Source of the DNA: Brugia malayi
Taxonomy: Eukaryota; Nematoda; Chromadorea; Rhabditida; Onchocercidae
Direction: 5' to 3'
Assembly: GCF_000002995.4 (NCBI RefSeq)
Contig: NW_025062479.1
Coordinates: forward strand, 12,071,721 to 12,135,720
DNA length: 64,000 nucleotides
Position 1 is the stretch's first letter. Each line of letters begins with the position of its first letter. Under the pieces are notes generated by a model. The model had not been told where the DNA came from and ran no database searches. It saw only the letters and a program-made list of their open reading frames with translations. This document shows positions 1 to 13,104 of the stretch, in pieces. Made by a program: the position numbers and the translations under genes.

Positions 1-33
1 TGGCTAGGTAGTCGAATATTGCGTTTTTTATAG

Positions 34-2089
34 AGCCATGAAGAAGTGGCTATTAAACGAATACCGCTGAAACGAAACAGTAGGAATGAAATTGCACTTA
101 TTCGAGAAGTGTTCGCCCTTCGAAATGCATATCACAAAAATGTTATCATTTATGAAGCAACATGAATATCCCACCATATAAACTCAATTTTTCGATCACC
201 CAGAAACCGGGAGATCTGATTTTTTTCCTTTTCTTTTTGTAAAGCGCCTTTTTATTACTGAGTAGTAGAATTGTTTAGCAGGCAAAGTATGAACTGTTTA
301 ATAAGCAGAGCAAATCATATTTCTACTTCTTAATAAATTTTTTCAAGTTTTCGTCATAGATCCTTACCAACTTTAAAAGCAAACGGTATTGAATTGTATC
401 ACTTCGATTAAGGTTGTAAGATTGTTCGATGTAATATTGAATACGGATACGATTTCCCTTATAATGGAGTATGTCGGGTCCAGTTTGAAACTGGCAATTG
501 AGGATTTTAATCGTCCATTAAATGATGAGATTCCTCGATATTATATGTATCAGTTATTTGTCGGTTTGGATTATCTGCATAGTTTGAATATCATGCATCG
601 GGTGAGCTATTAATTCCAGAGCGAAATTGCCTTAAAAAAGGAAAAAAAAATGAACAAATTAATAGTGCTGTGTTTGGTTTAGTAGGGTTGTATTAATTTG
701 TATAATGTTTGAAGGATTTAAAGCCGGATAATGTATTAATTACGTCGACAGGATTACTAAAAATTACGGATTTCGGACAATGTTGTATTTATGTATCAGA
801 CGATCTTAACCGAAATTACGATTGCCAGGTAAGAACAATGGACAAAAAAGGGAAAACTTCTACCACTATTTATGTGTTTTTATTTATTCGACTAATTACT
901 GCAAAAATTTAAAGTGGTGCAATGCTGCGAAACAATAATTCAGCAGCGCACTGTGTTAATATAGCTTAAGTCAGATATCTGCTTCAGGTAGCATCCAGAT
1001 GGTACCGCGCACCTGAATTATTGTTCGGTTCGACAGCTTATAATCCTAAAGTAGACGAGTGGGCTTGTGGCTGTATATTTACTGAGTTTTATAATGGTAC
1101 ACCACTATTTGCGGTACTGCTTAATTGTTATAAATAATTATAACAAAATGAAACCGTGCATGGAATTATTTTGCTTTTACTGGAAGATTTAAGATGTGAA
1201 ACTGATGTTAACGCGTTGAATTGAACTTGAATTTCAGTGCGGTCTGATTGCTTGAATTTAAACTTTTTTGCTATATCTTTAATCTTTACTGTGATGCGTT
1301 ATAAATACCGCGGCATCATCAGAAGAACAGCTAGTGAAATATTTCGTTCTAATTTCTTAGGATTCGTTTTGTAATTAGATTCTAGCATCGTCATCTCATG
1401 AATTTTGGAGTTCATAATTGAAAAGTATGTTGAGAATTAATTATTTATTACAGGGTAGAAATGATATCGAACAAATAGGAAAATTGATGTCGGTACTTGG
1501 CTCACCTTGTGAAAAAGACTGGGAAGGTTGGAATATTATGCCGGATTATGGTGAGATCATTTTTAAGGATAATAAACCGGTGGACAATTGGAAATCAGTA
1601 GGTAATTTCCTCTTTATTCTCAGTTCTCCTCATGGACTAATATAACTAGATTAAAAATGGACAAATTATTTCGGTAAAGCAGTGTGAGCATTTACTCGAG
1701 ATATTAGTATTAGTTAACTTCATACGATCTTTATATCACATTCCGAATATAATTTTTAATTAAAATTTTTTTCATTATTCCTTTGTAAGTGTTCCATGCT
1801 ATTACTTCGACCATCATTTGACGTTTTTTGGAAATCCTTATTTTGTGCTCAAAATTTGGATATGTTATTTCACTGAAATTAACTTTCAGTGCCATTAGCT
1901 TCCGAAACATGTCTTTCACTACTGCAGAAGCTTATCGTTTACTCAACTGAGGAACGTTATTCAGCAGAAGTCGCCTTGCAGCACGAATTTTTTATTGTCG
2001 ATATACCGAAACAAGCACCGTATATACCACCTCCAATGAATCTTAAAATTCCGCAACATATGGATCCTATTGAGCTTGATTTGGACTAG
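34..2089 (+). CDS. dyf-18: CDK20/CCRK-type protein kinase (C. elegans DYF-18), 5' end outside the window
   Basis: Ser/Thr kinase of the CDK family. Known for the family: CDK20/DYF-18 acts upstream of MAK/ICK-type kinases and controls cilium length and intraflagellar transport, so a role in sensory cilia is expected. Six exons keep phase: 34-141, 413-601, 715-828, 988-1113, 1454-1601, 1890-2089. Visible in order: the ATP-site lysine in VAIKRIP; an alpha-C helix with [10 protein letters not shown]; the catalytic loop HRDLKPDN, split by an intron; DFG followed by QCC; the activation-segment end [11 protein letters not shown]; then [18 protein letters not shown] and PDYGEIIFK, which are typical of CDK20 rather than other CDKs. 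All catalytic residues seen are intact. The glycine-rich loop and start codon lie left of the window. The gene converges on the next gene, 490 bp between stops. Family assignment is firm; exact orthology is inferred. Confidence 0.85.
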
Positions 2090-2408
2090 TTTTGCTCAGT
2101 ACTAGTAGAGTTGTATCCTTGCTCGGACATGGATTATCATCAGGGGAAGAAAGAGAAGCAAAATTCTAAATTCTTATCACAAACGATATCCGTTTCTTTT
2201 AGTACCATTTTTGATTTGGTACAATAATGTTTGATATATTTTATTTTATAAGATTCTATATAAACATAGATGAGATCTAACAACAATATAGCACTGTTAA
2301 GAGGTAAATCAGGTAAACATCCGAAGATTTGAAGTAATTCAGTTGAATTTAATTTTATTCCATTCTATTCAACATAACAGTACTAAACAGGAAAAAAAGT
2401 GGAAAAGA

Positions 2409-2414
2409 TTTATT
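2409..2414 (-). promoter_or_regulatory. Poly(A) signal AATAAA of the minus-strand GPCR
   Basis: TTTATT on the plus strand, AATAAA in the sense of the receptor gene, 165 bp beyond its stop codon. It is the first canonical signal after the stop. Confidence 0.45.
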
Positions 2415-2578
2415 TTCAAGCCTATACTTTTAACGCAGTTATTGTAATTCTTAGGACTGTTGAAACTCTTACAGGAAACAGTAACCATTTTTCAATATGC
2501 CTCTTAAGAATTTTCATCCCCAGCACTGGTGGATGAAATGCTGAGAGAATAAAAGTTGGATGAGAAAAATAATATGTT

Positions 2579-5371
2579 TCAGTTGTTTCCTTCAGATAAA
2601 AATTTACTTCCCACCGAATCCTGCCATTGAATTGAGCGTCGACTGAGGGATGTGCTAGCCTTTCGCATCGGAGGTACGGGTGCAGCATTTTTAGATTGTA
2701 ATGTTGATACTTTTTTCAATTTTCTGCTTTCTGACCGCCTCATCTGAATTTTACAAAAAGTTTAGGAAAGTTCTCAGCATATATTCTCTAACTTTTAGGA
2801 CACGAAAATCTTCGTGTCATTTATTTATGCAAAAACTAGATGCAAGAGAAAGCAGAAAACGCCATTTAGTGAAATGAAAAACTTACGAAATGGGAAAGTA
2901 ATATGTGCATAAGACGGCGACGAAAATGCACTGAACTTGAGCAAAATAATACAAAATTAAGAACTTTTCCAGTGATAAGCAATGAGTTAGCGATGCTAAC
3001 TGTTATTAAGAAAGGCCGTGGGTTCTCCTTAGATATGCCAAGTGTTTCCCAAACGAAAGGTATTAGAGATGGTGCCTGAAATCACATAATTTTTGATAAC
3101 TGTATTTATTAAGAATGTCTTGTGTTTGGATTTTGTTTTTTGGATGTCGGACAAAACTGTTTCAAAATTTTCGTAAGGTTGATCTAATGTGTAACTATTA
3201 AAACAATCGAATTTATTGAATCTAAAAATGATTGGAAGCTTACATGTGTTATGGTAAAACAGGTTACAATTGCCAATACGGTAACAGTTACTTTCCTCTC
3301 CTGTCGTTGCATTATTCCAGTATCATTACAACTTCGTAGCATACTGCAATAACGGACATATATGTCTAAATTTATTTTAAAATTTGAAAACAAAAAACTC
3401 TGGAGATCTTTTTCCTCTATTCTTTTTTATCCAACATCATACATTTTATCCTATCTCTCTTCCTCTCCGGCCCTGTTTACTCCTTCCTTCTTGATCAAGA
3501 AATATGATATGAAACTATACCTATAATCACTGTTATTACTGATGCTACGATTTCGTTGTATTACAACACGATTACGCATCAAGTAGATGAGTGATACGTT
3601 CAGGAATGCAACAGCAACAATAGGTACTAAGATAACTGTTATCAGTTGTAAATACTTCCCATAATGGATATACTTTGTCAGTGCATTACCATAGAGCTTA
3701 TTACCAGTCCAGTTATAATCTATCTACAATTTACATTGTATTTCATTATTTTAGTAAGTCTTAAATTTAAAATTTGATAAATATACGGAGAAAACAGGGA
3801 AACCTTAGGATAACAAAAAAAAGACTTTACCAAATCAACTAGATTTATTTTAAAAACTTTTAGCATTATATTTCTTCAGAACTATGATTTCTAATAATTT
3901 TAAGTAATACTTTGAAAATGTTCGCAATACTTTAAAGATATTGCGAGCAATTAAACTTTTCAGTAATTAAATCTTAGCTTTAATCAGCTGATGGATTCAG
4001 CGAAGCAGTTTCCCTATTACTATCAAGTGAAAAAGCTGATAAACAGCCATTGCAGTATTCATCTTCGTTATCTGCTATCAGTGGAAGACGTGTGGCACTG
4101 AATATAATTTAGAAGCCGCCAAAATATTTGGCTTCTAAATCCAATATAAAAAATTTGAGTAAAATGGCAAAGAACAAACCGGTCTGACGCTGCCCTTTAG
4201 TTGAGTACCATTGCATATAATGTATATGCTATATTTGTAAGCAATGTGATGATAAAATGTGATCACAAATGCACCAATGAATATCGGTATAATGATTAGT
4301 AGGACACCTTTTTCTTTCCATTTAAAATGGGCATGAACCGGTGATCGAATACCAATGAATCGTTCTACAGATAAGGTAAGCACCAACCTGAGGATGAGAC
4401 GCAGATAATATTAACAAAGTCAGAGCATGAATATTTGATGCTTACTAAGTTCATTTCACATTTTTGAGATCAATTTCTAAACACTGTATAAGACATATTA
4501 TCAATGAAAATATTAGATAAGAGCATAAATTAAGAAGAATGAAAGTGAAGTAAAAATGTGGGAAAATGTGTTAAAGAAATAAAAACAAGAAAAATAAATA
4601 TTATTGATAGATATAATATATCAAGTTATATTAGCGGTCAATCGAATCATAGAGTAAGCACTAAAGTGAATGAAGGAAAAAGCTCTCCTCAGCAAATAAA
4701 CTGCTCCCCAAACAATCATTCAGCAGATAGAACATAAATGAGTATTGGTATAGATTTATGAATGTTATAACTGAAGATTACGAAGTACGACTTATTTCCA
4801 TATCTCATAGTTTTTAACAGCTCACAGAATAAAAGAAAAAAGATGAAAAGTGACGAAAAAGGACGAGCCAAGTTGCCGCTGTGGAGAAGAAATTTGCAAA
4901 TGCATTTAATTGCCGTTTGCTAACATAGTAAAAATAGCGAAATGTATAGCTGCGATATGCGATTTCAAAAGAGGCCAACGAATGCGGTAGCATGCAAAAT
5001 AATAGAGCTAAATCCGCAAATGCCATTGCTGATAATAATGAATTTGTCTGAAAATACTGTCTCATATTTGAAATGAAGAAGAAATGGATATGTAGTTTTG
5101 AATTCATATCAAATATCCAAAAATTGATATATATGTATAGATGAAAAGTTATTAAAATTCATATAAGAAATATGGAAATAGATAACAAAAAAAGAAGAAA
5201 AAACCGAACCTTTGAACGCATCCCTTTGCTGAGTAATACGATGAGATTGATAGAATTACCGGCAACACCAAGTATGAATTGTATAGGAAACACATAGTGT
5301 TGCAAGAAATTATCCAAATTGCTATTTGTCAATAAAAGCTGTTTGTCTCTGAGACACGAAGTCCCCAGCAT
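2579..5371 (-). CDS. Class A (rhodopsin-family) GPCR, neuropeptide-receptor type, 401 aa
   Basis: Seven-transmembrane receptor, ligand unknown. Seven exons: 5210-5371, 4869-5047, 4180-4387, 3521-3723, 3244-3343, 2887-3075, 2579-2743. TM1 is near residues 28-48 (GVAGNSINLIVLL), TM2 58-80 (SAMAFADLALL), TM3 about 100-121, TM4 141-161, TM5 in exon 4, TM6 in exon 5 (RQERKVTVTVLAIVTCF), TM7 in exon 6. The DRY box reads ERF (122-124), and TM7 has KVLNFVLFC in place of NPxxY, a pattern I associate with nematode peptide receptors. Sequons NGT (173) and NWT (187) lie in the second outer loop. The usual cysteine at the top of TM3 is not visible (residue 98 is Lys). The junction after exon 2 needs a GC donor to keep frame (see findings). 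The basic tail (RRSESRKLKK) ends in TGA. The start is the first ATG of the exon, after an in-frame TAG. A subfamily name would be a guess. Confidence 0.85.
4107..4140. repeat. Small inverted repeat in an intron of the GPCR
   Basis: The arms ATTTAGAAGCC and GGCTTCTAAAT are exact reverse complements. An inner CCAAA/TTTGG pair extends the stem apart from a short bulge. It lies in the intron just after the TM4 exon. It may be a fold-back relic; no function is claimed. Confidence 0.5.
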
Positions 5372-8300
5372 CAGAATGCCGAAAGACAGTAAACGTGATC
5401 TCTAGCTAGTTTGATCCTTCGAATTTGCTAAAAACCAGTTAAAATTTCCTTAGCTAGAATCGATAAAGAGAAAATAAAAAGGTTAATCAAATCCACATTT
5501 GTAATTGAAATTCACTGCATTGCAATATTTCAACACTGTTAAACAAATTAACTCATTGTCATAACTTTACTGGAGGCATTGTTAGATTTTATGAAAAAAT
5601 GTATCGTTAACAAAAAAAGAAAGAACTAACACTCACTGAAACGAAATGAAAAATAGGAAACAATGCTAATAAATCGAAATTAGTTGTAATAAATGAATAA
5701 ATACGTTTTGCAATAAATGAAGAATAAATGTGCAAAATACATTGGTTAAAATGCATGAAACTTGACCGTTGAATGTTTCAGTATTAACACAGCTGCTGCA
5801 GAATTGTTGACTCGTTCACTTTCTTTCGACCTTATACAGAAATTTCTTGAATATGACTAAACACTTTCTCATTTTAAACTCCTGAAAAGTTTACCTGCTT
5901 TCTTCAATCTTGTTCTATCTAAAAAACATGACTTTCCCAATGGTTAAGTATATTTTTACTTTCCAATAGTTTAGTATATTTTTACATATGGTAACAAGGA
6001 GCATCTCAAGAAATAACAAATCTACAATTGAGCAACTTTGTTGTTTTAGCTATCTTGGTAATTGCTAGCTAAATATCTAATTTCTCTTTAATGTTAGAGT
6101 TTAGTTGTTTCATTGATTCGAAAAACTCCAAATATTTTTGTAAATTTCTAGAGACAAATTCTAAATGCCGCATCATATCGCTGATAGTTTTTTTGAAACG
6201 GAGTTATAAAAGATAAACAGTACCAAAAGAAACAATTTACCATTAACATCACCTAGTTTTCAACAGACAATCAGCTGTTTTCTAGAATCATTCCATGTTC
6301 TATCGAGATCAGTTGAAACTGTCAAATTTTGATGTTTAGTTGTGATAGTCCAAAAGTTATTCTCCACCTTTTAAGTTCTAAGACAAAATTTGGATATGCT
6401 TGATACAGCTCTGACTATTTATTGATAGGCGTATAGCAATGGTTTTTTACCGACGTTTCAACTACGTTCTTATCAAGAAAGTACACTTAAGTCAAGAAAA
6501 TATTTTTTAATACCATAAATAAAAAAAAAAAAAATCAATTGTTATCTAAGTATCATTTCTGGCTGCATTTTACAAAATTTTTTTTTCCATGAATTGGATA
6601 TTAATGAATTGAAACTTTGCATGGCACAAGTTTATATATATATATGCACCCTTTTCATATATTCTTTTTTTCGCTACTTTATAATCACAGATTTTTTGGG
6701 GAAGCAGTTGTATGGCTCTATGAATACCATTAAATTTGATCGATTTGCTTTTTCTCTCAGAAATTATAAAAGAAATTATGAAGCTCTTTTACAAAAAAAC
6801 AAATATTGACTACAGTATTACAAACATATTAGTGTGAACTAGCCTGATTCAGAATAATGAATTTCGTGATTATAAGTATAGCTGGTGGGAAACGAATTGC
6901 TGAAATAAAGAATCAGACGAACAATCTATAAGTTAGTTCATTGTTGAATAGTAATAAATCTTGACTTGCTCGTTTGTTAATTAAAGTACTATCTGAGATT
7001 GCTCAAAGGTTTCAAGTATACCGGTTGACAAAGCCGTTATCAGTCCAACAAATCTTTTCCAAAGTATTTGGGAATGAAGCATGATGGATTTGTTTTAATA
7101 TTCTATAAATGTATGGTCATCTATCATCCTATATATCACTCCATAAAAACTTTACAGCATTTTCTGTTGCCGACAATTGCAACAGTTTTTATGTTTCAAA
7201 TCATTCTTTCGAAATTGTTGCTCGCTGATATTGGAGTTTGAAAATCATAGAAACATAGTCTTGCAAGGGACAGAAATAAATCTCATGAAATGTGAAATCC
7301 TCTAAAGATGTAACCTAATCCATTAATTACCACTGGCCTCAAACTTACAAGTAAAGAAATGCAATAACGGTATGTTTTATAGAATTTGGTTATAAAAAAT
7401 AATGATTTCAGAGAAATATTTGGATATTTTTGCCTAATTTTGTTTCCAAAGTTTTTTCTATCTCGAAAGCAACAATTTCCAACTGTGTGACAAAAAGTGA
7501 GATGGTACTTGCAATTATTTTCCATATTATTGCGGTAGTTTCGCAATTTTTCTCCTGTTTGTCCCGAACATTTTCTTTTTCTTTCTGCAAAAGTTCGCAA
7601 TTAGCAACTCTTTAAATAGCATGGAAAAAATACAAAAGAGACAAAATTAGATATTAAGGACATTCCAATGAAGCATGGACGTGACATTTTAATCTGTCAC
7701 AATAAAAGGAAAAAGTGACATAGAGTTTGATTAACATAAAAACAGTTCAAAAAAGAAAAAGAGACAAATAAAAGGTGGAATTAGAACAATAAAGTGAGGC
7801 TAAAAGATACGGAAAATTTTTTTGAATATAAAAATAAGGGTATGGAAAAAGTAGAAGTTAAAATGAGGGAGAAGTGCTTTAAAGTGTTCATGTCAGTTAT
7901 ATTCGCAAAACAAAAGATTAAAACATATGCTGTGTAATTTGTATATTTACTTATTGTAAGTAATATGGCAAAGAATAGACCGTTGAAGCAAGCACTAAAC
8001 ACTTAATAATTCTAGTAGTCTCTAGTCTGTAATGTTTCTAGTAACAACAATCCTGATGGATACTAATTGATTAGATTTTTTGATGACTTTCAAAGAAAAC
8101 TCATCACTGTAAATCTAAGCATCAATTTATTGCTTAAAAAATAACAATGTCAAAGTTTCAAAGAGAAATTCCAAAGATTATCTGTTTGGAAAAAATGAGA
8201 AAAGATGAGTAAGGGAGATCGCAATTTCGAATTTTGTTTAATGTAAACCACTTTATTATAAGAACCACTTATATTGCCTTCCCCATACCATTGCACTCGA

Positions 8301-8507
8301 TATATGATGCTTAAATAGAGCGATCTTTCTTCTTCTTCTGACCTATAGTGACGTCCTCCAAAATTTTAAAGTTTTAAAAGATGAAAGACTAAGTTGGGAA
8401 TAATTGACATCAGAAGCTGGCAGATATCGACAAATTGGTAAGTTTTACTAACAATTCTTGCGTGAAAAAATTTTGGATTAACTTAGAAGTAGTTGATAAT
8501 CTTATTT
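5372..8507. other. Intergenic, AT-rich, no gene seen
   Basis: Upstream flank of the minus-strand receptor gene, so its promoter is presumably in the first few hundred bases. Open frames here are short, hydrophobic or lysine/asparagine-rich, and lack matching splice sites. Homopolymer tracts are common. No RNA gene or recognisable repeat was seen. Confidence 0.5.
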
Positions 8508-8721
8508 GAAATAATAAAAATTTCGAATGGAATACGGTGGTATTGCAGAGTATGTTTTGTGAGAAATTTTGACTTTAGGAGTCGAAAAGAGAGGTCCACT
8601 ATACTGAATCAAAAAATCTTTAGAATGAAATGGATATGTCATCCTGCATAGCACAATTGAATTGATTTGATCTGTTTCTTCCTGTTTCTTTATTTGCCGA
8701 GGTTTAATGCGCGTATCTAGC
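8508..8721 (-). other. Weak candidate terminal exon
   Basis: On the minus strand an ATTTTCAG acceptor is followed by about 70 open codons to a stop, with a fairly balanced composition (LDTRIKPRQIKKQEE near the start, MTYPFHSKDF in the middle). No partner exon with matching phase was found. It may be chance or the end of an unrecognised gene; no family is suggested. Confidence 0.15.
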
Positions 8722-8756
8722 TGAAAATATTTTCCCACTCCCACAAAATATTGCAT

Positions 8757-10500
8757 TCATTGCAGCAGAAATTTGATACAATCAAAACTTACGAAGCATT
8801 AACACACTCCAGTTTCTAGATTTTGTATAAGAATTGTTATAGAAATTAAGATTTTTTCTTGAGTCATAAGAGAACTGCATTTCAACATGTATTTTGTACC
8901 AAATTAATGAATTTTTTATTCTTTCTCGGTTTCCTTAGCTTGGTAAACAAATATAACTGATTTATTTTTTATCAGTGGAGTTCAGTTTATTTTAAATCTC
9001 TTTAACAGGATGTTAAATGTAATTTTAAGGTTCATTTACAAAAAAAAAGACAAAACAAAGTTGAAATTTAACTTGAGCACCACAATTTCAAACTTAAATC
9101 ACAAACCTTATGATTTAAAAAGGAATCAGCGTATTTTGATGGGCCACTTGGCAATTCTTAGTTCCTCTTTCTTCTGCCTATTTTTTGAAATACTTATGCT
9201 CCTAATTTTGCATATTGAAAGCTATTTGTTGTACTTATAGCATAAGAAACTAATTTTGAATAGTTATAGACGGAAATAAAACTTGAGTTGGTGATAAAAG
9301 GAATAAAATAAAATAAAAGTATGGAAAAGGCAATAAAAGAAACAAAGTTATTTAAGAGATTTAATAAAAAAATTAAAGTAGTGAAAAATCCCAGACCTTC
9401 ATTATAGTATAAATATCAATTAAATTATATTCTTGAAAAAATAATTTTCTTCAAAAAGAAAAAATTGTAAATAAGAAGATTTCTTACACAAAAGTTTATG
9501 GGATTTTACTTCTCCTTATGATTTAATATTTAAAATTCTATTTTCACTGCAATGCTAATAAAGTTATGAGATTCAATTGAAGAATTAAACAGGTTAATAG
9601 TAAATCAAAATTCGAAACTGAATTAACGAAAGTCTAATGAGGATTAAAACACAATTCGGTGATCTAACTTTACATTAAAGCAATGCGATTATGAGATAGT
9701 TCCAAAGAAAGCCCTTTATCATTGTGATTTATTCTGGAATGCGAAGTCAAATCTTTTCTAATTGTTCAAGATTTGACTTTTTTCTATTTATCAGTTTGAC
9801 AGGTAACATCAGCAAAAATCTTCGAATTTATTGAAACCATGTCTCACTGAGTTCAGACTTTCTGATGCATTCTTATTTCATTATAGGATCACTTCAAATT
9901 TATGTATAAAACGTAGTAGATAGTTGTTTATATATGAAATATTTATTCATTACTAGAAATCAATAGCAATAATCAATAATAAGTAGTAAATACTTTCCTT
10001 GTCACTGAAAAGTTTTTGGTACTCCGTAATGTAACACGAGAAGGCAAACCGGAATGATATTAAAACAACGAAAAGATAATCAAAAAATAATGAGCTATTG
10101 GATCTCCTTACAAAATTAAAAATAAATTAAAATTTCAATTGCTACCAATCATCATGGTGTAATCATTAATGTTTTTATCAGTACTGTCTCAGTGTTGCTA
10201 ACTTCAAAATGCTAGCATTCTACTAGCAATGCGATGAAATTCATTAGCAAAAAATCAAGAGGAAAAGTTCTTTTAGGTCCTTCTAGAAAAATTTTTCTAA
10301 GACAATGGATAGGAATTAGGAAATAATAGAGATGCAACAGTGTTCTTTGGTTCTACTGAGAAAAAGGAAAAGCAAGAAAAGCGATCTAATTGTAAGAAAA
10401 TAGCAGTGTAGACTTGATGATATATGGAACCAGGGAAGGATAGAAATATCTGTTTTTCAGAAGAAGGCAAATTTGAAAAGAATTAAGGTATTCGAAGGAA
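8757..10500. other. Intergenic, AT-rich, no gene seen
   Basis: Very AT-rich sequence with purine-rich A/G tracts around 9260-9390. Nothing supportable on either strand. Confidence 0.5.
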
Positions 10501-10517
10501 AGAAAACAATTCAGGAA

Positions 10518-10613
10518 ATGTCAAATAAAAGAAGTCAGGGGACAATCATGAAATTTCCAAACGACATCGCAGATCAAACTAACAAATTGGATGATGATGA
10601 TGCTCTTCGAAAG
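10518..10613 (+). other. Candidate first coding exon of an unresolved gene
   Basis: An ATG lies three bases after an ATTCAG acceptor that could serve spliced-leader trans-splicing. It opens 32 codons ending at a GTTTGT donor in phase 0. The peptide starts MSNKRSQGTIMKF and ends in an acidic run, KLDDDDALRK. No downstream exon with a compatible phase was convincing; a possible piece at 11430-11502 would need a different phase. It may be a lost or degraded gene, or chance. Confidence 0.2.
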
Positions 10614-10619
10614 GTTTGT

Positions 10620-13070
10620 ATTTTCTTAGAGCCAGTTAGCCCAAACTGATGATTGTCTAGCCTATAAGTAAACAAAACTCTCATATTACCTACCACTTTC
10701 TTCTTCTTGCTACCCACTTTTATTTCCTTGTTACTTCATTTATACACATGATTGAGAGATATCAAACAAACTTTCATCGATCGAGTATTGTTAAACTGAG
10801 CTTTGGGAATACAGTGTAAAGTATATTTTACATCGAAATTTTGGAAATTGAAAAACGATTGATTTCGGTTAATTTAAAACCACTTTTTGTTCATCTTTTT
10901 TGATGAAAACCAACTTTCACTAAAAATTAGGTAAAATTAACTGTTCGAATTTGGTTGTTCATTACAAGCGAGACTAGGTGAAACTGTTCACCTGCATATC
11001 AATTCTATTAAGTATATACTTGTTAGGATTCATATTTTTGACTCATAGAACTAAATTTTTGATTGTGATACCAAGTTCGAAGTGAAGGAAAAGAAAATGA
11101 TATCGAAATTTGAGGCACTCTATAATTTGGTATTGATCTTTGCAATCATATTCAACAGATTAATAAAATTCGTTGCAAACTGAAATTAAATAAAACCACT
11201 GTCGGGCCATATCCATTAGCAGTTCTACTTAGCCTCAGCAACATCATTAAGAATCTCTTTTAGAATCAGTATTTTGGCTGAATATTTTTACAGCATAGCA
11301 ATTAATCTAATATATACCTTCTCTTTCAACCAAAGGTTGGATCCGAAATTCTCTGTTTACTTAACACTTGCAAACTAGTTCATATCATTTAGGAATGTAT
11401 TTCTCTTTTTTGCAATTTGCTATTTCAGCTATCTCATCCTTAGCTCATTCTCTCACCAAATGATGAATGACATTGTGCAAAAACTGAAAGAGTCTATTAA
11501 CTAACGGTGTAGGCATAGTTGTTATAAATGTTCATACTGGAAGGAGATGGAATGAAAATGTAATTTGTGGGAGATCATGCAATGATGCAATCTCTCATAA
11601 CAATACCATATGTTTGTTTACAGGAGATTTAAATTTTGTTTAATTAGTGAGTGGTGTAAAAAAACCTACTACTGCACCAATATTAGCTATTTGTGTGAGA
11701 GAGAGAAAAAAAAAAAGCAGAATTAAACCTGCTATTTTTGGAAAACTTATGGATGGAAATCAATCACCTTCAGTAATTGAATCAGCTAGCTGTAAAATAC
11801 TCGTCTAACTGTTATGTGATTAACAAATACAAGAGGAGAAGTTGTACTGGAGCAGCACCTGCTAAAAAATAAATGAGCCTTAAAAACTTGTCTATGCTTG
11901 CCCGAAAATAATAGATCCAGAAAGCTATTTTATTTTGGGCACTACTATTAGTACGGTCCATTTCAGAATTGAAAAGATGGCTTGCAATATTTTAAATTTT
12001 GGATGACTTCAACAAGAGGACAGTTGAAATAATTGGGAGTTGAAATTAAATAATAATCAAATAGGTAACTAAAACAAACATCGTAACAAAAAAACATTGT
12101 GCAGAACTTTTTTCGAAAACGATCTTGTCGGGAATAAGTGTGCATGATTCCTACATTGAAAAAAATAAACAAATCAGAAATGAGCTATTTTTATTAATTT
12201 TATTAATGCCCACACTCCTCAAAAAAAAACTCTCAGATTTCTAACTTTTCTGAAGTAAAAATTTGTTGCTGTTTTGATTGAAATATGTAGATAATTATTA
12301 AATGACTATACATCTCTATATCTGTATCTATTAGAGAAAACCGGAAATACAGCATTTTGTGAATAAAGAATCAGAAATTTGTTTTCTCCTCACTCCATCT
12401 ATCATCAAAATTACCTGCTGAGACATTACGTCAACAAAAACTTTTACTCTTGGTCTTCTAAGATTAAACTAATATATCTGTTATTGCAATTAAATTAAAC
12501 CCAACAATTTATAAATCGTATTAGTTTTCGCTTAATTTCTATTTTATTAATTCAAACATGCTTAATTTGTGATTATATAAAAAATTCATTTATTCATTAT
12601 ATTTGCGCACAATTTTCTATTCTTTCCGTAGAAATAAACTTATCTCTAATCTGTCACTTAAATAGAAGAAAAAAGTGACGTGGTACCAATTTTATTCATT
12701 ATAAAGTAAAAATACATTGTAAATAGTTTAGATAAATGGGGTAACTTTACTTGTACTGTCACAATGGAGCCAAGTGCTTTTGTTACATACATCAAAGACT
12801 TACCTTACACATCAAGGAATGATAAAAATAAAATGTAAATAGAGATATGAAGAAAAGTTACATGAATAAATCAGTAAATGAAGAAAGAAGCGAAGGATTT
12901 CTATAAATATACACATAGATTTTTACACAGAAAATCTTAAAATGACGTGGTGATCCATAAATGAGATTTAAATATATCTACAAAGAATTTGATTAATTGT
13001 TATAGAACAACACAAATACGCACTACGTATAATGGAAGTAGTTGGTCATTTCACATGGTTAGCTGCCTTC
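10620..13070. other. Intergenic, no gene resolved
   Basis: AT-rich sequence between the candidate exon and the 3' end of the minus-strand kinase gene. Scattered acceptor-like sites occur but no phase-consistent exon chain was found. Confidence 0.45.
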
Positions 13071-13074
13071 CAGT

Positions 13075-13080
13075 TTTATT
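13075..13080 (-). promoter_or_regulatory. Poly(A) signal AATAAA of the minus-strand kinase-like gene
   Basis: TTTATT on the plus strand, AATAAA in sense, 25 bp past the TAG stop. The position is close but reasonable for a compact nematode 3' UTR. Confidence 0.55.
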
Positions 13081-13104
13081 ACCATATATTAAGATGATTT
13101 CAGA

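Noticed and set aside
7283..8002. Overlapping hydrophobic or lysine-rich frames on both strands
   Set aside because: Typical of AT-rich DNA, no splice logic, no recognisable motif.
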